The position numbers were made by a program, and so were the translations under genes. The notes under the pieces were generated by a model. It had not been told where the DNA came from. It ran no database searches and worked only from the letters and a program-made list of their open reading frames with translations. Source: Apricaphanius iberus (lineage: Eukaryota > Chordata > Actinopteri > Cyprinodontiformes > Aphaniidae). Taken from it: 64,000 nt of DNA. The DNA is taken from positions 7,748,001 through 7,812,000 of the forward strand of contig JAPXFQ010001662.1 in assembly GCA_028564705.1 (NCBI GenBank). The letters are read 5' to 3'. Shown here one piece after another: positions 24,937-35,648 of the stretch; positions within the stretch are counted from its first letter, which is position 1, and the number at the start of each line of letters is the position of its first letter.

Positions 24937-26855
24937 GCTATTAAGTTGAACGAAAACCAGACTGGAAAGGGTCTAAGGCAATGAGGCAAATTATGCTGAA
25001 TTAGAAAAAAAAATTGATCTTAATAAAGATTACCATAAAACAAACATTTCAATTGAAAAAGAAACATTTTCAGTGAAACTATTGCAGAGTTTCCACACAC
25101 ATAAGACACACATAAGAACTGTATCAGCCCCGATATCGGTATTGGTGCATCCCTATGACATATATTACCAATACATTTTTAAAAAGGTATTTTCTGTCAT
25201 ATTTTAATCAGATTTATCATCAACAAAAGCGAGTTTTTAATTGTGTGTGTTCCCACGGTGGCAAGCAAATCTGGGCAGGCATGTGCTTTACGCCTTGACA
25301 CCTGAAACTGCCGCCGCCACACAGGAAGCTGGTTCCCGACTTCATCCCGCGCCTCCATTTGGTCCAGTGTTGCTCCAAAAAGAGACATTTCAAACTGAAA
25401 TAGCTCATAAAGCATTTAAATAATACCATGTTGGAAACTGATCAGGAGCAAAACCCTTCTTTTTTTTTATTCAACAAATCTAAACCAGTTGAATCAATCT
25501 GCTGATTGCTCTTCAGGCTGTTCATGTGCTCAGTGAACTGAAAAGTGTAAATCTGAACATGACCGCTTTAATTTGTTGATAAACAACAAGAAAGTGATTT
25601 ACAAAATAAACCTGAGGTTTCTATTCTAGTTTTGCTTTTACTGGAGGATCTTTCTTTTACTAGAAACCTGTATGCTAACAAGCAGAACTGAACATTAGCT
25701 TGAACTTCACTTTGCTCCTTGAGGTCCTGCCAACTAGATCTAGAAACCCTCTGCTGAGAATTTTTTTTTTTTTTATGAGCCTTTCCATGTCCAAATTCAA
25801 TTAGCGCTGAAAACTGGATCGGAAATTTTCTTTATCCTCAAAAACCTGTGGAGAAAAAAAGAGAGAAATAACCAGCATTTAATGAAGGATAAATCACATA
25901 TAAAATATAAGCCATGCTGATTAAATGTCCCTTCATACTCACGTTTTTAAAGTTATTGTCTTTGATCTTTTCCTTTACTTCCTTCCTCCATCCCTCCAGC
26001 ATCTTCCACATCAGTTTTCCGTTTCCTCTTTCCTCTTTTGGTACAACAGACAGTTACCACAGTGACGATCTTCGCGGAGGACCTTATTTAAATCTTCCTT
26101 TTTTATCAACTCGTACCAAATCAAAACACTTGCATTCTCCCTTATCTTCTTCTCCACACGCTCCCGATGATACTTCGGTGTGAAGTAGCTGCAGAAGAGA
26201 TGCTGCCTTTCCACCAGCAGATCCTCCAAGTCATCCAGCTCTGACAAAAGGAATTGTATTCCCCTGGTTGTATAAACGCTGTGTAGAACTTCTCTCCTCA
26301 GGTGGACTTGAAAACGTAGAAAATAATTCAATAAATGGTATAATCTGACTGCGATGAATGCAGACACTGTTCCTCTCCAGCTTAACTTCCATCTCTTGAA
26401 TCCTCCTCGCGGTTTTACGATTCTGCCACCCTGAGGAAAACAAACAGGTGATGTTAAACTTACACATTCATTTCAATCACAATGGTGTTTTAGCGCTACA
26501 GACTAAAAATTGGTGCATTAAACTTACAAATCTTTCATGCCTGTGCTCTGCAGATGAATTGAAATGAATTGAAAATGAATAAAAAAACCTCTTCAGTTGC
26601 GAGTCAGCACAAATCAAATGAGCTAATCGAACCAGAGCATTAAAAAATGTATGCCATGATCTTTGGGTGTTTAGTTTCATCCGTGCCTTGTCCATCTGCT
26701 TGTTTGTTATTCGTCCGGTCTTGCCCTATCCTGCTTAGTTCCCACATTTATTATTGCATGAAAGATTTTGCCATGCCAAAGATGGGTAGAGGTCCTGCCT
26801 CAAATGGGAGCGAGAAAGGGTATAGGCAGACTGCTGCGGTGTCTGCTTCAGTGGG

Positions 26856-27445
26856 GAGCCTAAGTCAAGCCCCTCTACTTCCGGTCCATGGGTCCCCTAA
26901 TGCCGAAAGAAATGAATGAGAGTCAATGGAGCGATAAAAGTTATTTTCTGATCCAGTTTAAAATGCGCCGTGGATCGAACATATGATGTCTGTGAAAAAA
27001 CAAATTTTAATGCAGAGAACGATTTTCGACCGGAGGTGAAAGTTACTTTAGGTTTTGTGTGAAAACGTTTAGCGGACTACAACTACAGAAGAAGAAGGAG
27101 AGTGATGGCCGTCGCCTCCAGGATGAAGAATGGAGCATTAAACACGGAGAAAACCTCTATAAATCCGACCATGTGGAAAGTAGCAGCTATGTCGGGGGTG
27201 AAGCAGTCGGTGGAGTGAGAGCCAGCATGGAGGAGAAGCTCTACAAGCTCTTGGTGAGTGTTTTACGCGCTATAGCTAGTGCTAACTCCCGTTAGCAAAA
27301 TTACGTCATATATGCGACTTCTGATTTCTGATTTGTAGGCAATTAAATGCGAATTTTTAAAATCAAATAAATAATAATAAATAAATCATTAGTTATCATT
27401 TAAATCGAATTACAAAATATGTGTGATTCAGGACGTAAGACAAAG
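26856..27445. mobile_element. GGGGAGCCTAAG-ended DNA element, copy 2 (right end lost)
   Basis: It begins GGGGAGCCTAAGTCAAGCCC and is collinear with copy 1 for nearly 600 bp. It is open on the plus strand over the shared protein-like segment (KHGENLYKSDHVESSSYVGG, ending LYKLL before GTGAGT). Similarity stops after AGGACGTAAGACAAAG, so the right inverted end is missing. It lies in intron 1 of unit D. Confidence 0.55.
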
Positions 27446-28079
27446 AGGACATCATCAAACTGAGTGATATGTATGTGCACTGCCACTCATTATACGATTC
27501 TTATGTGATATAGCGAGTTTCCTATGGAAGCGTATTGCTTTCATTTGGTAAAAATGTAAAGCATGCATTTTTCCTAATTAGCGAGATAAACTGTGGGGGC
27601 AAGAATATCCGATGGGGCAGCAAGCTACGCCTGAACAGGTCCAAACTCTTCAGATGCAAAGTCGACCAATTTATAGGCATATTACTCGTATCTACATTGT
27701 TTAGAAAGAGAAGTATTTCGCAGTTTCTCAATCCCAAAACAAAGTTAAAGTGAATAAAACTCAACAAACGGGAGATGCCACTCCCTTGCCGTGTGATGGA
27801 CACACCCTGGGTACGTCGCCCGCCGATCATTGGCCATGGAATACCCACACACACAAAGTTTGTCTTATTTCAAAAAAACGTATTTTTTATAATAAAAACT
27901 TATCTCATTCCTCTTTATTTCTGAAAAACACCTGTATTTATTTTCTCTTAAATTTTCTTTTTAAAACAGAAAAACAGAGACTTTTTTTTTTTGCCAGTGA
28001 TTGCAATACACTTCTGTAGTTTGACTTTGTCAATGATTCAACACAATTTTCTAGGATTCCTTAGATAGAAAAAATTTAA

Positions 28080-28195
28080 CTAGTTGGACTGTTTTTATAA
28101 TTGTATTGAAATGACCTTTCTTGTAAAATGCCTTGAGATGACAACTGTTGTGATTTGGCGCTAAATATATAAATAAGCTGAATTGAACTGAATAG
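28080..28195 (+). repeat. LINE 3'-end-like fragment
   Basis: TGACCTTTCTTGTAAAATGC, then CTTGAGATGACAACTGTTGTGA, then TTGGCGCTAAATATATAAATAA matches the common teleost LINE 3' end, plus orientation. It lies in intron 1 of unit D. Confidence 0.6.
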
Positions 28196-30603
28196 ATTCC
28201 TTTCCTGTTCATGCTTCAAGACCTCTAAATTTCTGTTCACATTTATTAAAACCATGATCATCCCAAACTGCTGCCTGCACTTTGGTCCTGTCTGAAACTG
28301 GCATCAACTTGACAGTGAAGGATTCTAGATGAGGTGAAAACAACTTTCTAAAGCAAAGAAGCAACCAGCTTTGTTACACCAAAAATAGAGGGGTTAATCT
28401 GAAATGATTTGACAATTAATTTATTATTGCTGGTCTGTTAAAAAACAGGTATTGATATTGTTGTAACTTACAATGACCAAGCACACTGCCAACTGCTGTT
28501 GCTGCAGCCACATAGAGAACCGGCCACCAACTTCCTCCTTCTCCTTCTTCCGTCTCAGAGTTCCTGTTTCCACTCATTTCTGCTCTAAGAAGACACATTT
28601 TGACTTCAAATACTTGGCAATGCATTTAGATACAATCCTACTGAGAACTGGTTAGTTAAGAGCACACCTCCTTTACTTAAATAAGGTATTAATCAATTCT
28701 GTTCATTGTTCTCAGGATTAATGAACTCGAGCACAGTCAACTGAACACTTCATTAAGAGTCTGATCGTTGCTCATCTTTAATTTTTTAACCACAAAAATA
28801 TGATGTACCAAATTAAATCTGAAGCTTCAAGTCTAGCTTTACTGCAGGCAACGGTGTTTAAACTTAGTTCAGCCAATTCATTAAACAATTTTCAGATTCA
28901 TTTAAATGAAAAGCAATATCACTTTGGCATCAGTGGCGTCATTCGGCTGAAAGCAAGTGAAAATGAACAAATTTATACCACAGATTCTTAACTAAATGTT
29001 TATTTTGTCACACTTACTGTACAAAGCTTTGTTGAAACGAGTGTAGAGCCTTTGGTTGTGTTTGATTCTTCCTGAAAAGGAATGTTTGAAACAAATCATA
29101 CGCCCACATTTGAACTGTCAACCCAACCAACCACTCCCCTCTGGTTATAACAGATGCGATTCTGTTGCAGAACAGGTTAGAGTGAGCTTGAATTTATGAA
29201 TCAGTTGGTTTAAGAGACCTTAAAATCGTCCTGTCCTTTCTGAACATAGAAATAAGGCGCCAAAATGTTGTCAGCATTGGTTTACCAAGGTTAAATCAAG
29301 AGAATGTCAGACTCAGAAATTGATTCAGTCAGATATTTCTAAGGAAGTAAATTTCATTTATTACACATTTTCGCAGAAACAAGCGATAAAATGTTTTACA
29401 TTAAAGTGTAAACCCAACAAAAATATACAGAAGTACACAATAAAGAGAACAGAAACCCAAAAAAATTACGTCAACCACAAAAGAGTCTAATTTAAATGTC
29501 AATAAAAATGTCATTAACCCCTTTTATTTTTCAATGATCCAAATGCTGTAGCTTGCTTCCACCAATGTGTGAATGTGAGAGTGGATGAATAATGGAATTG
29601 AAAGAAAACAGAGGGCTGTAGGAAATACTGGATAATAAAGCAGAACCAGAACTTTTGAACTCCATAATAATAAAATTTCCCTCTATAGACAGATGTACAG
29701 CACCAAGCAGAACAGAATATTAACTCTGGTTTGATTTTTGTACCATGAGCTTCTTCTTGTCCAAGTTTAAGCAAATCGGTAAAGTTTCTTCTTCTTCAAA
29801 AAGCTGAGGGAAAAAAAAGAGACATCAACAGCATTCAATGCAGGATAATTCTCACAGAAAGTATAAGCAAGACAAATTAAATCTCCCTTTTTACTCACTT
29901 TTTCAAAATGCATCACCTTTAATTTTTTTCTCCAGGCCTCCAGCATCCCCCACATTATTTTTCCATTTTCTCTTTTGTTTCCAGTTAGCAGGTACGACAG
30001 ACAGGAAGCACAGTGTTGATCTTCACTGAGGATCTTTTCTATATCCTGTTTTCATTAATTTACTACGAATTAAATACTTTGCATTCTCCCTTATTTTAGA
30101 CCCCACCAGCTCCCGGCGGTACTTCGATGCGAAGTAGCTAGTACAGATGCTGCCTTTCCAACAGCAGATCCTCAAAGTCATTCAGCTCGGAGAAAAGGGA
30201 TAGCCTTCCCGTTTTGTTTAATTATGTGCGTATCTTCTCTGTTTGCTGATAAAGCAGAAAGAAGATTCTTAGCGTCCTCGCATATTTTCTTACTGCCTTG
30301 GATGCAGACACCGTTTCTCGTCAGCTTAACTTCCATCTCTTGACTCTTCTACTTGTTTTTATGATTCTGCCACACTGAGGAAACAGCAAAAGTATTTCAG
30401 AACATTTAGGATATTTTAATAATCTGGTTTGAAAAACATTTTTAATTGTGGTAGGGCTATTTGGTGCTCTAAACTGGTTGGTAACAGACCAAAAATTGGG
30501 GTATGTAGGAAAAAAACATATTCATACCTGTACACAGATAAATAAACTGAAAGAACATTTTGATTGCTTAAATCTTAGTAGCCACCTTATTAGGTACACC
30601 TAT

Positions 30604-31791
30604 TAGAGATGGACCCAAACCTGAATACGGTATTCAGAAAGGCACAAATAACGTGTTTTTTACAAACACTTATTTAAAATAAAAAAAATAAAAATCACGT
30701 TTGTGTTTTGGAGCAAGAAAAACTTCATATTGAAAAGCTGCATTTCCTCATGAGACTGCAGTTCAAAGACCCCAGATCAGTGCGTGACATTCAGGAGTCG
30801 GGGATGGGATGGTAAAAATGGTGACTGACACAACTGCTCCACACAGCAACAGAGAAAGGACGAAGAAGATGTAACTAGATGACTGTTATTGTTGAATAGG
30901 TTTTTGTAATTTAACCTGGTTCCAGAGGCAGTTTATAACTTATAGGAGGCAAAGTTTGATCAGGAGATTATTCCATTAGGCTACGCTGCATTAGTAGCCT
31001 ATTAACGTTTGCAGTTGGATGCTTTCATGTTTGCTCTGTGTAGCCCTGTTTGCTCGGTAATCTGGACAATATGCTGTTGAGAGTGTAACAACGTTTGGTT
31101 AAAAAGGTTAAAACAAGACTCGCATTATTTGTTAGGTTAGCTGAAACTCCCCACATGGATTTAGGGAACCAAGTAGAAAATAGTGCGTCTTCTGCTGAGC
31201 CGTCCTTCACCTACCAAAAAAACTTGCTCAAGTTCTGCGTAACCCCCATTCTCCACTCACCCCAGTGGATTCCTGCCTCCAACCGGATTGTTTACAAGGT
31301 TCCCCTCTTCACTCACCAATGCATCCATGGACCTCTTTTCCTTCAATCTGCTTATCTTTTCTGTTTTGAATCTGTAGCACTTTGAGATCTTTGATGTAAC
31401 GTGCATTAAAAATAAAATCTGTTATTATTAGTATTATAAAACCTGAGTGATAAGTATGTGTAAAATCGCTTGCTCTTAAAGCTCCTTGTACTGTCTAACC
31501 CCACCCCCAAAAGCACTAGTTCTCCAAACCAGCATCACTTTATTCCTCCACGAGCAACAAATCATGATCACAGCCATGTTCTACCACTGTTGGTGTCTTT
31601 TTTAAATGATTTTTACCAATATTGAATATACAAAATTATTACAATGGATAATTAAATATAACATAAATTAAAAGTGTAATGCAAAAAAATATGTTTTTTT
31701 TCAACAACTATTTTTAATTTTATTCTAATACAAATACTTGTCTCCCCTCATCAGAAATAAAAACAAATACTGCCTGGTTTGCACACCCCTA
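30604..31791. mobile_element. hAT-like element with perfect 8-bp target duplication
   Basis: The termini are TAGAGATGGACCC at left and GCACACCCCTA at right. The flanking direct repeat ACACCTAT is at 30596-30603 and 31792-31799. An 8-bp duplication and TAG...CTA ends point to the hAT superfamily. It lies in intron 1 of unit E and carries a LINE fragment inside. No transposase is visible. Confidence 0.7.
31200..31440 (+). mobile_element. LINE ORF2 C-terminus and 3' end nested in the hAT element
   Basis: The plus-strand frame CVTPILHSPQWIPASNRIVYK resembles the CITPVLxSLHWLPVxxRI pattern of fish LINE ORF2 proteins. It is followed by CACTTTGAGATC...GTGCATTAAAAATAAAAT, a typical 3' end. It is 5'-truncated and inactive. 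Confidence 0.65.
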
Positions 31792-32309
31792 ACACCTATT
31801 CATTTGCTTGTTAACACATTGGCATCTAGACAAGGTAAAAAAAACAAAACACAAACATTTCTTTTTTGCTGAAGTAAGCAGTAAAGCCAGGCATATTTAT
31901 TACACCAAAAATAGTTTAATCTGAAATGATCTGACAATTATTTTATTATTAAGAGCCTTTTACTGACTTGCAATAAAAACATGTAATGAGATTGCTGTAA
32001 CTTACAAACAAAACTAAGCACACCAGCAGCTGTCGTTGCTGCAAACAGAGCACGGCCCAAACTTCCTCCTCCATCTGGTTCAGTGTAGCGGTATAGATTC
32101 ATGTTTGCTGTAAAACACAAGAGAGATCTTGACTTATCCGTCAAAAAACAGTTATTTCAACGTGCCAAACATTCTTCAGGCTTAACGAGGCTGTTCAGGT
32201 GCTCAGTCTTCTAAAAACGGTGTTCATTTCAACATATTTTTTTTGTCATTGTGTATTTAATAATTATGTACTGCTTTAATTTGTTGATAAGCAACAAAAA
32301 CAAATATAG

Positions 32310-32825
32310 TGACGGGAGCACGGTGGTGCAGCTGGTAGCGCAGCTCACCTCACAGCTAGAAGGTCCTGGGTTCGATTCCTGCCGGGGACACTGTGGGTGC
32401 TGAAGGTGTGTTTGATCCTCCATATCATCAGCACCCACACCCTGGGTGGAGTTGGCAAAAGGGCCTTTCTGTGTGGAGTTTGCATGTTCTCCCCGTGTTC
32501 CCTTGAGTAGTTAATGTGAGCTACTCCCACAAAAAACATGTATCAGTTCTGGGCTATATACTGCCCCCTCCTGGCTGACCGAGGTGCCTGAGGGGTTGGA
32601 GAGGATCCAGCTGGAATAGTGTGATCCTTCCACACGCTACATCCAGCTGCCCCCTCGGGTGACAAAATAGGCCTGTTCACTCCTCAAGTAGGAAGGAGGC
32701 TTGAGCTCAGTGCAGGGCCCTCCTACAGTCAGCAGAGGGAAGGCAATGCCCAGGACTGTACTTAGGTAGGAACACTGGGGTGATAATAATGGGGAAAAAA
32801 ATCGTGGGATAAAAAATATTTTAAA
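32310..32825 (+). mobile_element. second tRNA-headed SINE-type element, 14-bp target duplication
   Basis: The plus-strand head GGGAGCACGGTGGTGCAGC (box A-like) is followed by GGGTTCGATTCC (box B-like) and the shared core GGAGTTTGCATGTTCTCCCC. An A-rich tail ends it. The perfect direct repeat AAAAACAAATATAG flanks it at 32296-32309 and 32826-32839. The head and core match the element at 7219-7579 but the tail differs, so it is another subfamily or a chimera. It lies between exon 1 and the noncoding 5' exon of unit E. Confidence 0.75.
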
Positions 32826-34636
32826 AAAAACAAATATAGCAATTTTAACATCAAGCTGCAACCAAGGAGCAGGTCAAAGAGATTAGTTCAGACTTTATAG
32901 TATAGATATTTAATTACAGGAATATTTGATCAAACTTACTGTAGAGACCTTTTGTTGTATCAGATGTAGCGATGATCAGCTCCCTTTGGTTCTTCCTGTG
33001 AACGAAGGTTTGAAACAAAACAGACCTACACATTTAAAATAATGTCTCCCCAACCACTCCCTTCTGGTAAGAACAGGTGTGCTTCTGTTGCAGGACAGGT
33101 TAAGGCAGGTATGTATTCATGCATGTATGTATTAGTTGTGTGAATCAATGATCACAATGTCCAATTGGTTTGAATCTTAGAAGTCCAGCAGGATATTAAC
33201 TCTGTCATTTTCCACTACCAGGGGAAATGATTCCCACTCTAACTTATAGGTCTCCTCCAGTTAGTATTCTCCACACAACACGAGGCACTTGGTTATGCTG
33301 TTCAATGTATTCCTTTCCTGCCAGTTCTGCAAGATGCTGGATTTTTATCTGGAACTTTATTTTTTTTTGCACAGCCTGGGGCCTGCTGTGATAGATCTGG
33401 ACTATCCGAGGTATGTAAATTCAGTTTATTGTGACATCACAATTAGAGACTTTTTCAGACAGCGTGTAGAAGCACAAAAATTCTGACTATAAAAATTAGA
33501 AAAGGGATAGATGGACGATTTTTCTTTTTAGTCTTTTTAGAGGCAGCAGAGGCCCTGATGGCAACATAAAAGGATGAAAATAAGATAACTTTGCATATGT
33601 CCTCTTTAAAAAGGCAAACAATTTTTTAGTTGGATTAAACATGTTTCAAAACAGGATACTAAGAAAGAAATATTACATTATAGAGATGCTGCAGCTTACT
33701 TAAAAGTAGTTCCTCAGTGACGAGAGAAGCCACAAATTGAACAGTTTTGTTGTTTGCAGAGTAGAAAGTTAAGTGGAAGTAAAAAAAATGTGGTGAAAAC
33801 TGCAGCCTTTAATGTTGAAGAAAACCACATTCAGCTGTACTGTTGCATTCTTTTGTGGGAAACGATCCAGAACCAGAGAACACATCAGAAATATCAGCAC
33901 AGACTAAAGTATAAGAGTATAGATTTTTCAGAAAGTCCAACTTCCTAACTTAGAAATTCTTTCATGATACTGAATGTTTTGTCTGATAATTTTAGGTTTT
34001 AAAGTCAGAATCATAAAGATGAACAGAAACAAGCATTTCAAAAATTTTAATGTGAGCTGAAGCTGTTCGAACTTTACTTTCAAAATGAACAACTTAAAAA
34101 GATCAAATTTATTATATTCTAATACTGAGTATGAAAGATTGGTGCTGTTGAAAAAAATAAAATAAAACAAAATTTAAAAAAAATCGATTCTTATAGAACA
34201 CGATTCACAAGTTCAAAAAAATATATTTTTTAGAATAGTTTACCCTTTTTACAGCTAAAATAGGAAGGAAAAGTCCAGATGGCCATTTTACGTCTTGTCT
34301 CTGAAAGAGTTTGTACATTTTCCCCCGGTGAACTGTTACTGACCCAGTGTTAAGTCATTGAATTACAGGCATTTGATTAAAATAACTCTTTAAAATCGGA
34401 ATGGGATCTTGAAATTGGAATCGATACCCAGCCCTGTGCATCATTTAGTGGTTCAGGCAGGAGAAAAAAATTGAGTTTCCCACAGTTTAAAACACAATTT
34501 GAGGTCTGCATCGAAAGCCTGACATTAACTTGTAAAAAAGTCCTCTCGTTAAAATTAAATAAAACCCCCTTTTAAATCTTCTGTTGGTTAAATTTTTTGT
34601 CTATTATTGTGTTTTTAAAAATAAATCTCTCTAAAC

Positions 34637-35347
34637 CAGAGGTGCCCAAAGTGGGGCCCGTGGGCCAAAGTTGCCCCCCCAGGTTTTTGCCGTGGGTATA
34701 ACATAAAAGCTAACATTGTTCAGTCTGCTAAACGGGCAATGCGATTATTCTTCCACAGTTGATACCGTTTGTGGTTAATGGGCCCATTGAGTATTTATTC
34801 GGCTGCATAGAGTTTTTGTTTTTTTGGTGATGACATTATAATTGCAATATGTCAAATTAGGTCTAACATGTAATCACAAGGAACTACAAGGAGCATGTAA
34901 AGTAGATTTGTGCACATTTGCTCAAGATTACAAATAGTCATATTTGATCATATTTACAAAATGTCCCATGAGCCTTTGCTGCCGCACCGGACTGGATCAA
35001 ACTACTTCCATAGTTTGCAGGTTACCACGTTGGCTGCAGGGTTAAGCAGCCATTATCAACATGGAGAGGCATCGTCAGTGATACACAGACAAAAAAAAAC
35101 AAGGGAGGAAGAATATTTCTTTACAGACATCAATGCTAAATAAATCAAATAAGGGAGTTTAGATATGTTTTAAATGGATAAATGTCTTATTTGTCGTTTT
35201 GTTATTTACACAGAAAGGAAACTTTAATTACAATATAATTAATAAAAGTACTTTACTATTGGTATTTGTGTTTGGAGAAAAATATTACATGTGGCCCTAA
35301 TAGAGTTAAATTTTGTCCCTCAGACGGAAAATGTTTGGGCACCCCTG
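34637..35347 (+). mobile_element. hAT element, internally deleted, perfect 8-bp target duplication
   Basis: The ends are CAGAGGTGCCCAAA and TTTGGGCACCCCTG, inverted to each other. The direct repeat CTCTAAAC flanks at 34629-34636 and 35348-35355. The frame at ~35,060-35,143 (HRQKKTREEEYFFTDINAK) resembles the N-terminal EYFF-VNGK region of hAT transposases and then stops. Non-autonomous relic between unit E and ntaq1. Confidence 0.8.
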
Positions 35348-35648
35348 CTCTAAACTGATGAGCCTGATAAGGACAGAATCTGTACAGTCGGATCATCTTA
35401 TTATTCTTTTGGCTCCAACATTAACATTTCTTCAACGTTGACAAATATTATTTTTTTATTATTATTGCTCAGCAAATTAGATAAAATCATTCCGATCCAC
35501 ATGTGAGGTAATGGACATAGTCAGAAGAAAGTGAAGGATCCGACTGTCTCTGGAGAGGATCAGATAAAAGTCCAACATAACTGACTCCGAACCATCCGAA
35601 GTAAAAAAAAGAAAAACCTAAAGTCCAAGCTCTGGCTGCTGAGGAAGA

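Larger units (their letters stand above)
25801..28577 (-). pseudogene. ccdc127-like unit D (frame-disrupted)
   Basis: Exon 1, 28577-28472, is intact (SETEEGEGGSWWPVLYVAAA; Gly-rich then hydrophobic; phase 1). The body exon begins at 26430 (WQNRKTARRIQEMEVKLERN). The C-terminal block is clear (LDDLEDLLVERQHLFCSYF, then EDRHCGNC) but lies one base out of frame with the helix. A net 7-nt loss after GNCLLY shifts the NGKLMWKMLEGWRK block again. A 3' exon at 25845-25801 (VFEDKENF...) follows a GTGAGT donor at 25943. A noncoding 5' exon ends at 29018 (ACA|GTAAGT). If a small intron is removed between helix and ERQ block, only the C-terminal shift remains and a shortened protein could be made. I favour a pseudogene or one in early decay. 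Confidence 0.6.
29720..32102 (-). pseudogene. ccdc127-like unit E (pseudogene with intact first exon)
   Basis: Exon 1, 32102-32006, remains open (TEPDGGGSLGRALFAATTAA; phase 1). The body exon, 30374-29899, has an early in-frame TAG within WQNHKNK*, a 2-bp loss in the ERQ block (QHLY then TAG in place of QHLFCS) and further shifts. EDQHCASCLSYLLTGNKREN and MLEAWRKK are still readable. A 3' exon, 29803-29720, follows a GTGAGT donor, as in unit D. The noncoding 5' exon ends at 32940 (CTACA|GTAAGT). Multiple independent lesions make a full CCDC127-like product impossible. Confidence 0.75.

Noticed and set aside
30591..30603. AGCCACCTTATTAGGTACACC as the terminus of another fish DNA transposon
   Set aside because: Only one end is present. 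Its last bases serve as the target duplication of the hAT-like element, so a separate element could not be delimited.
32310..32370. tRNA gene suggested by box A/B-like motifs
   Set aside because: The motifs belong to a SINE head; the rest of the tRNA fold is missing and the element has SINE-type target duplications.
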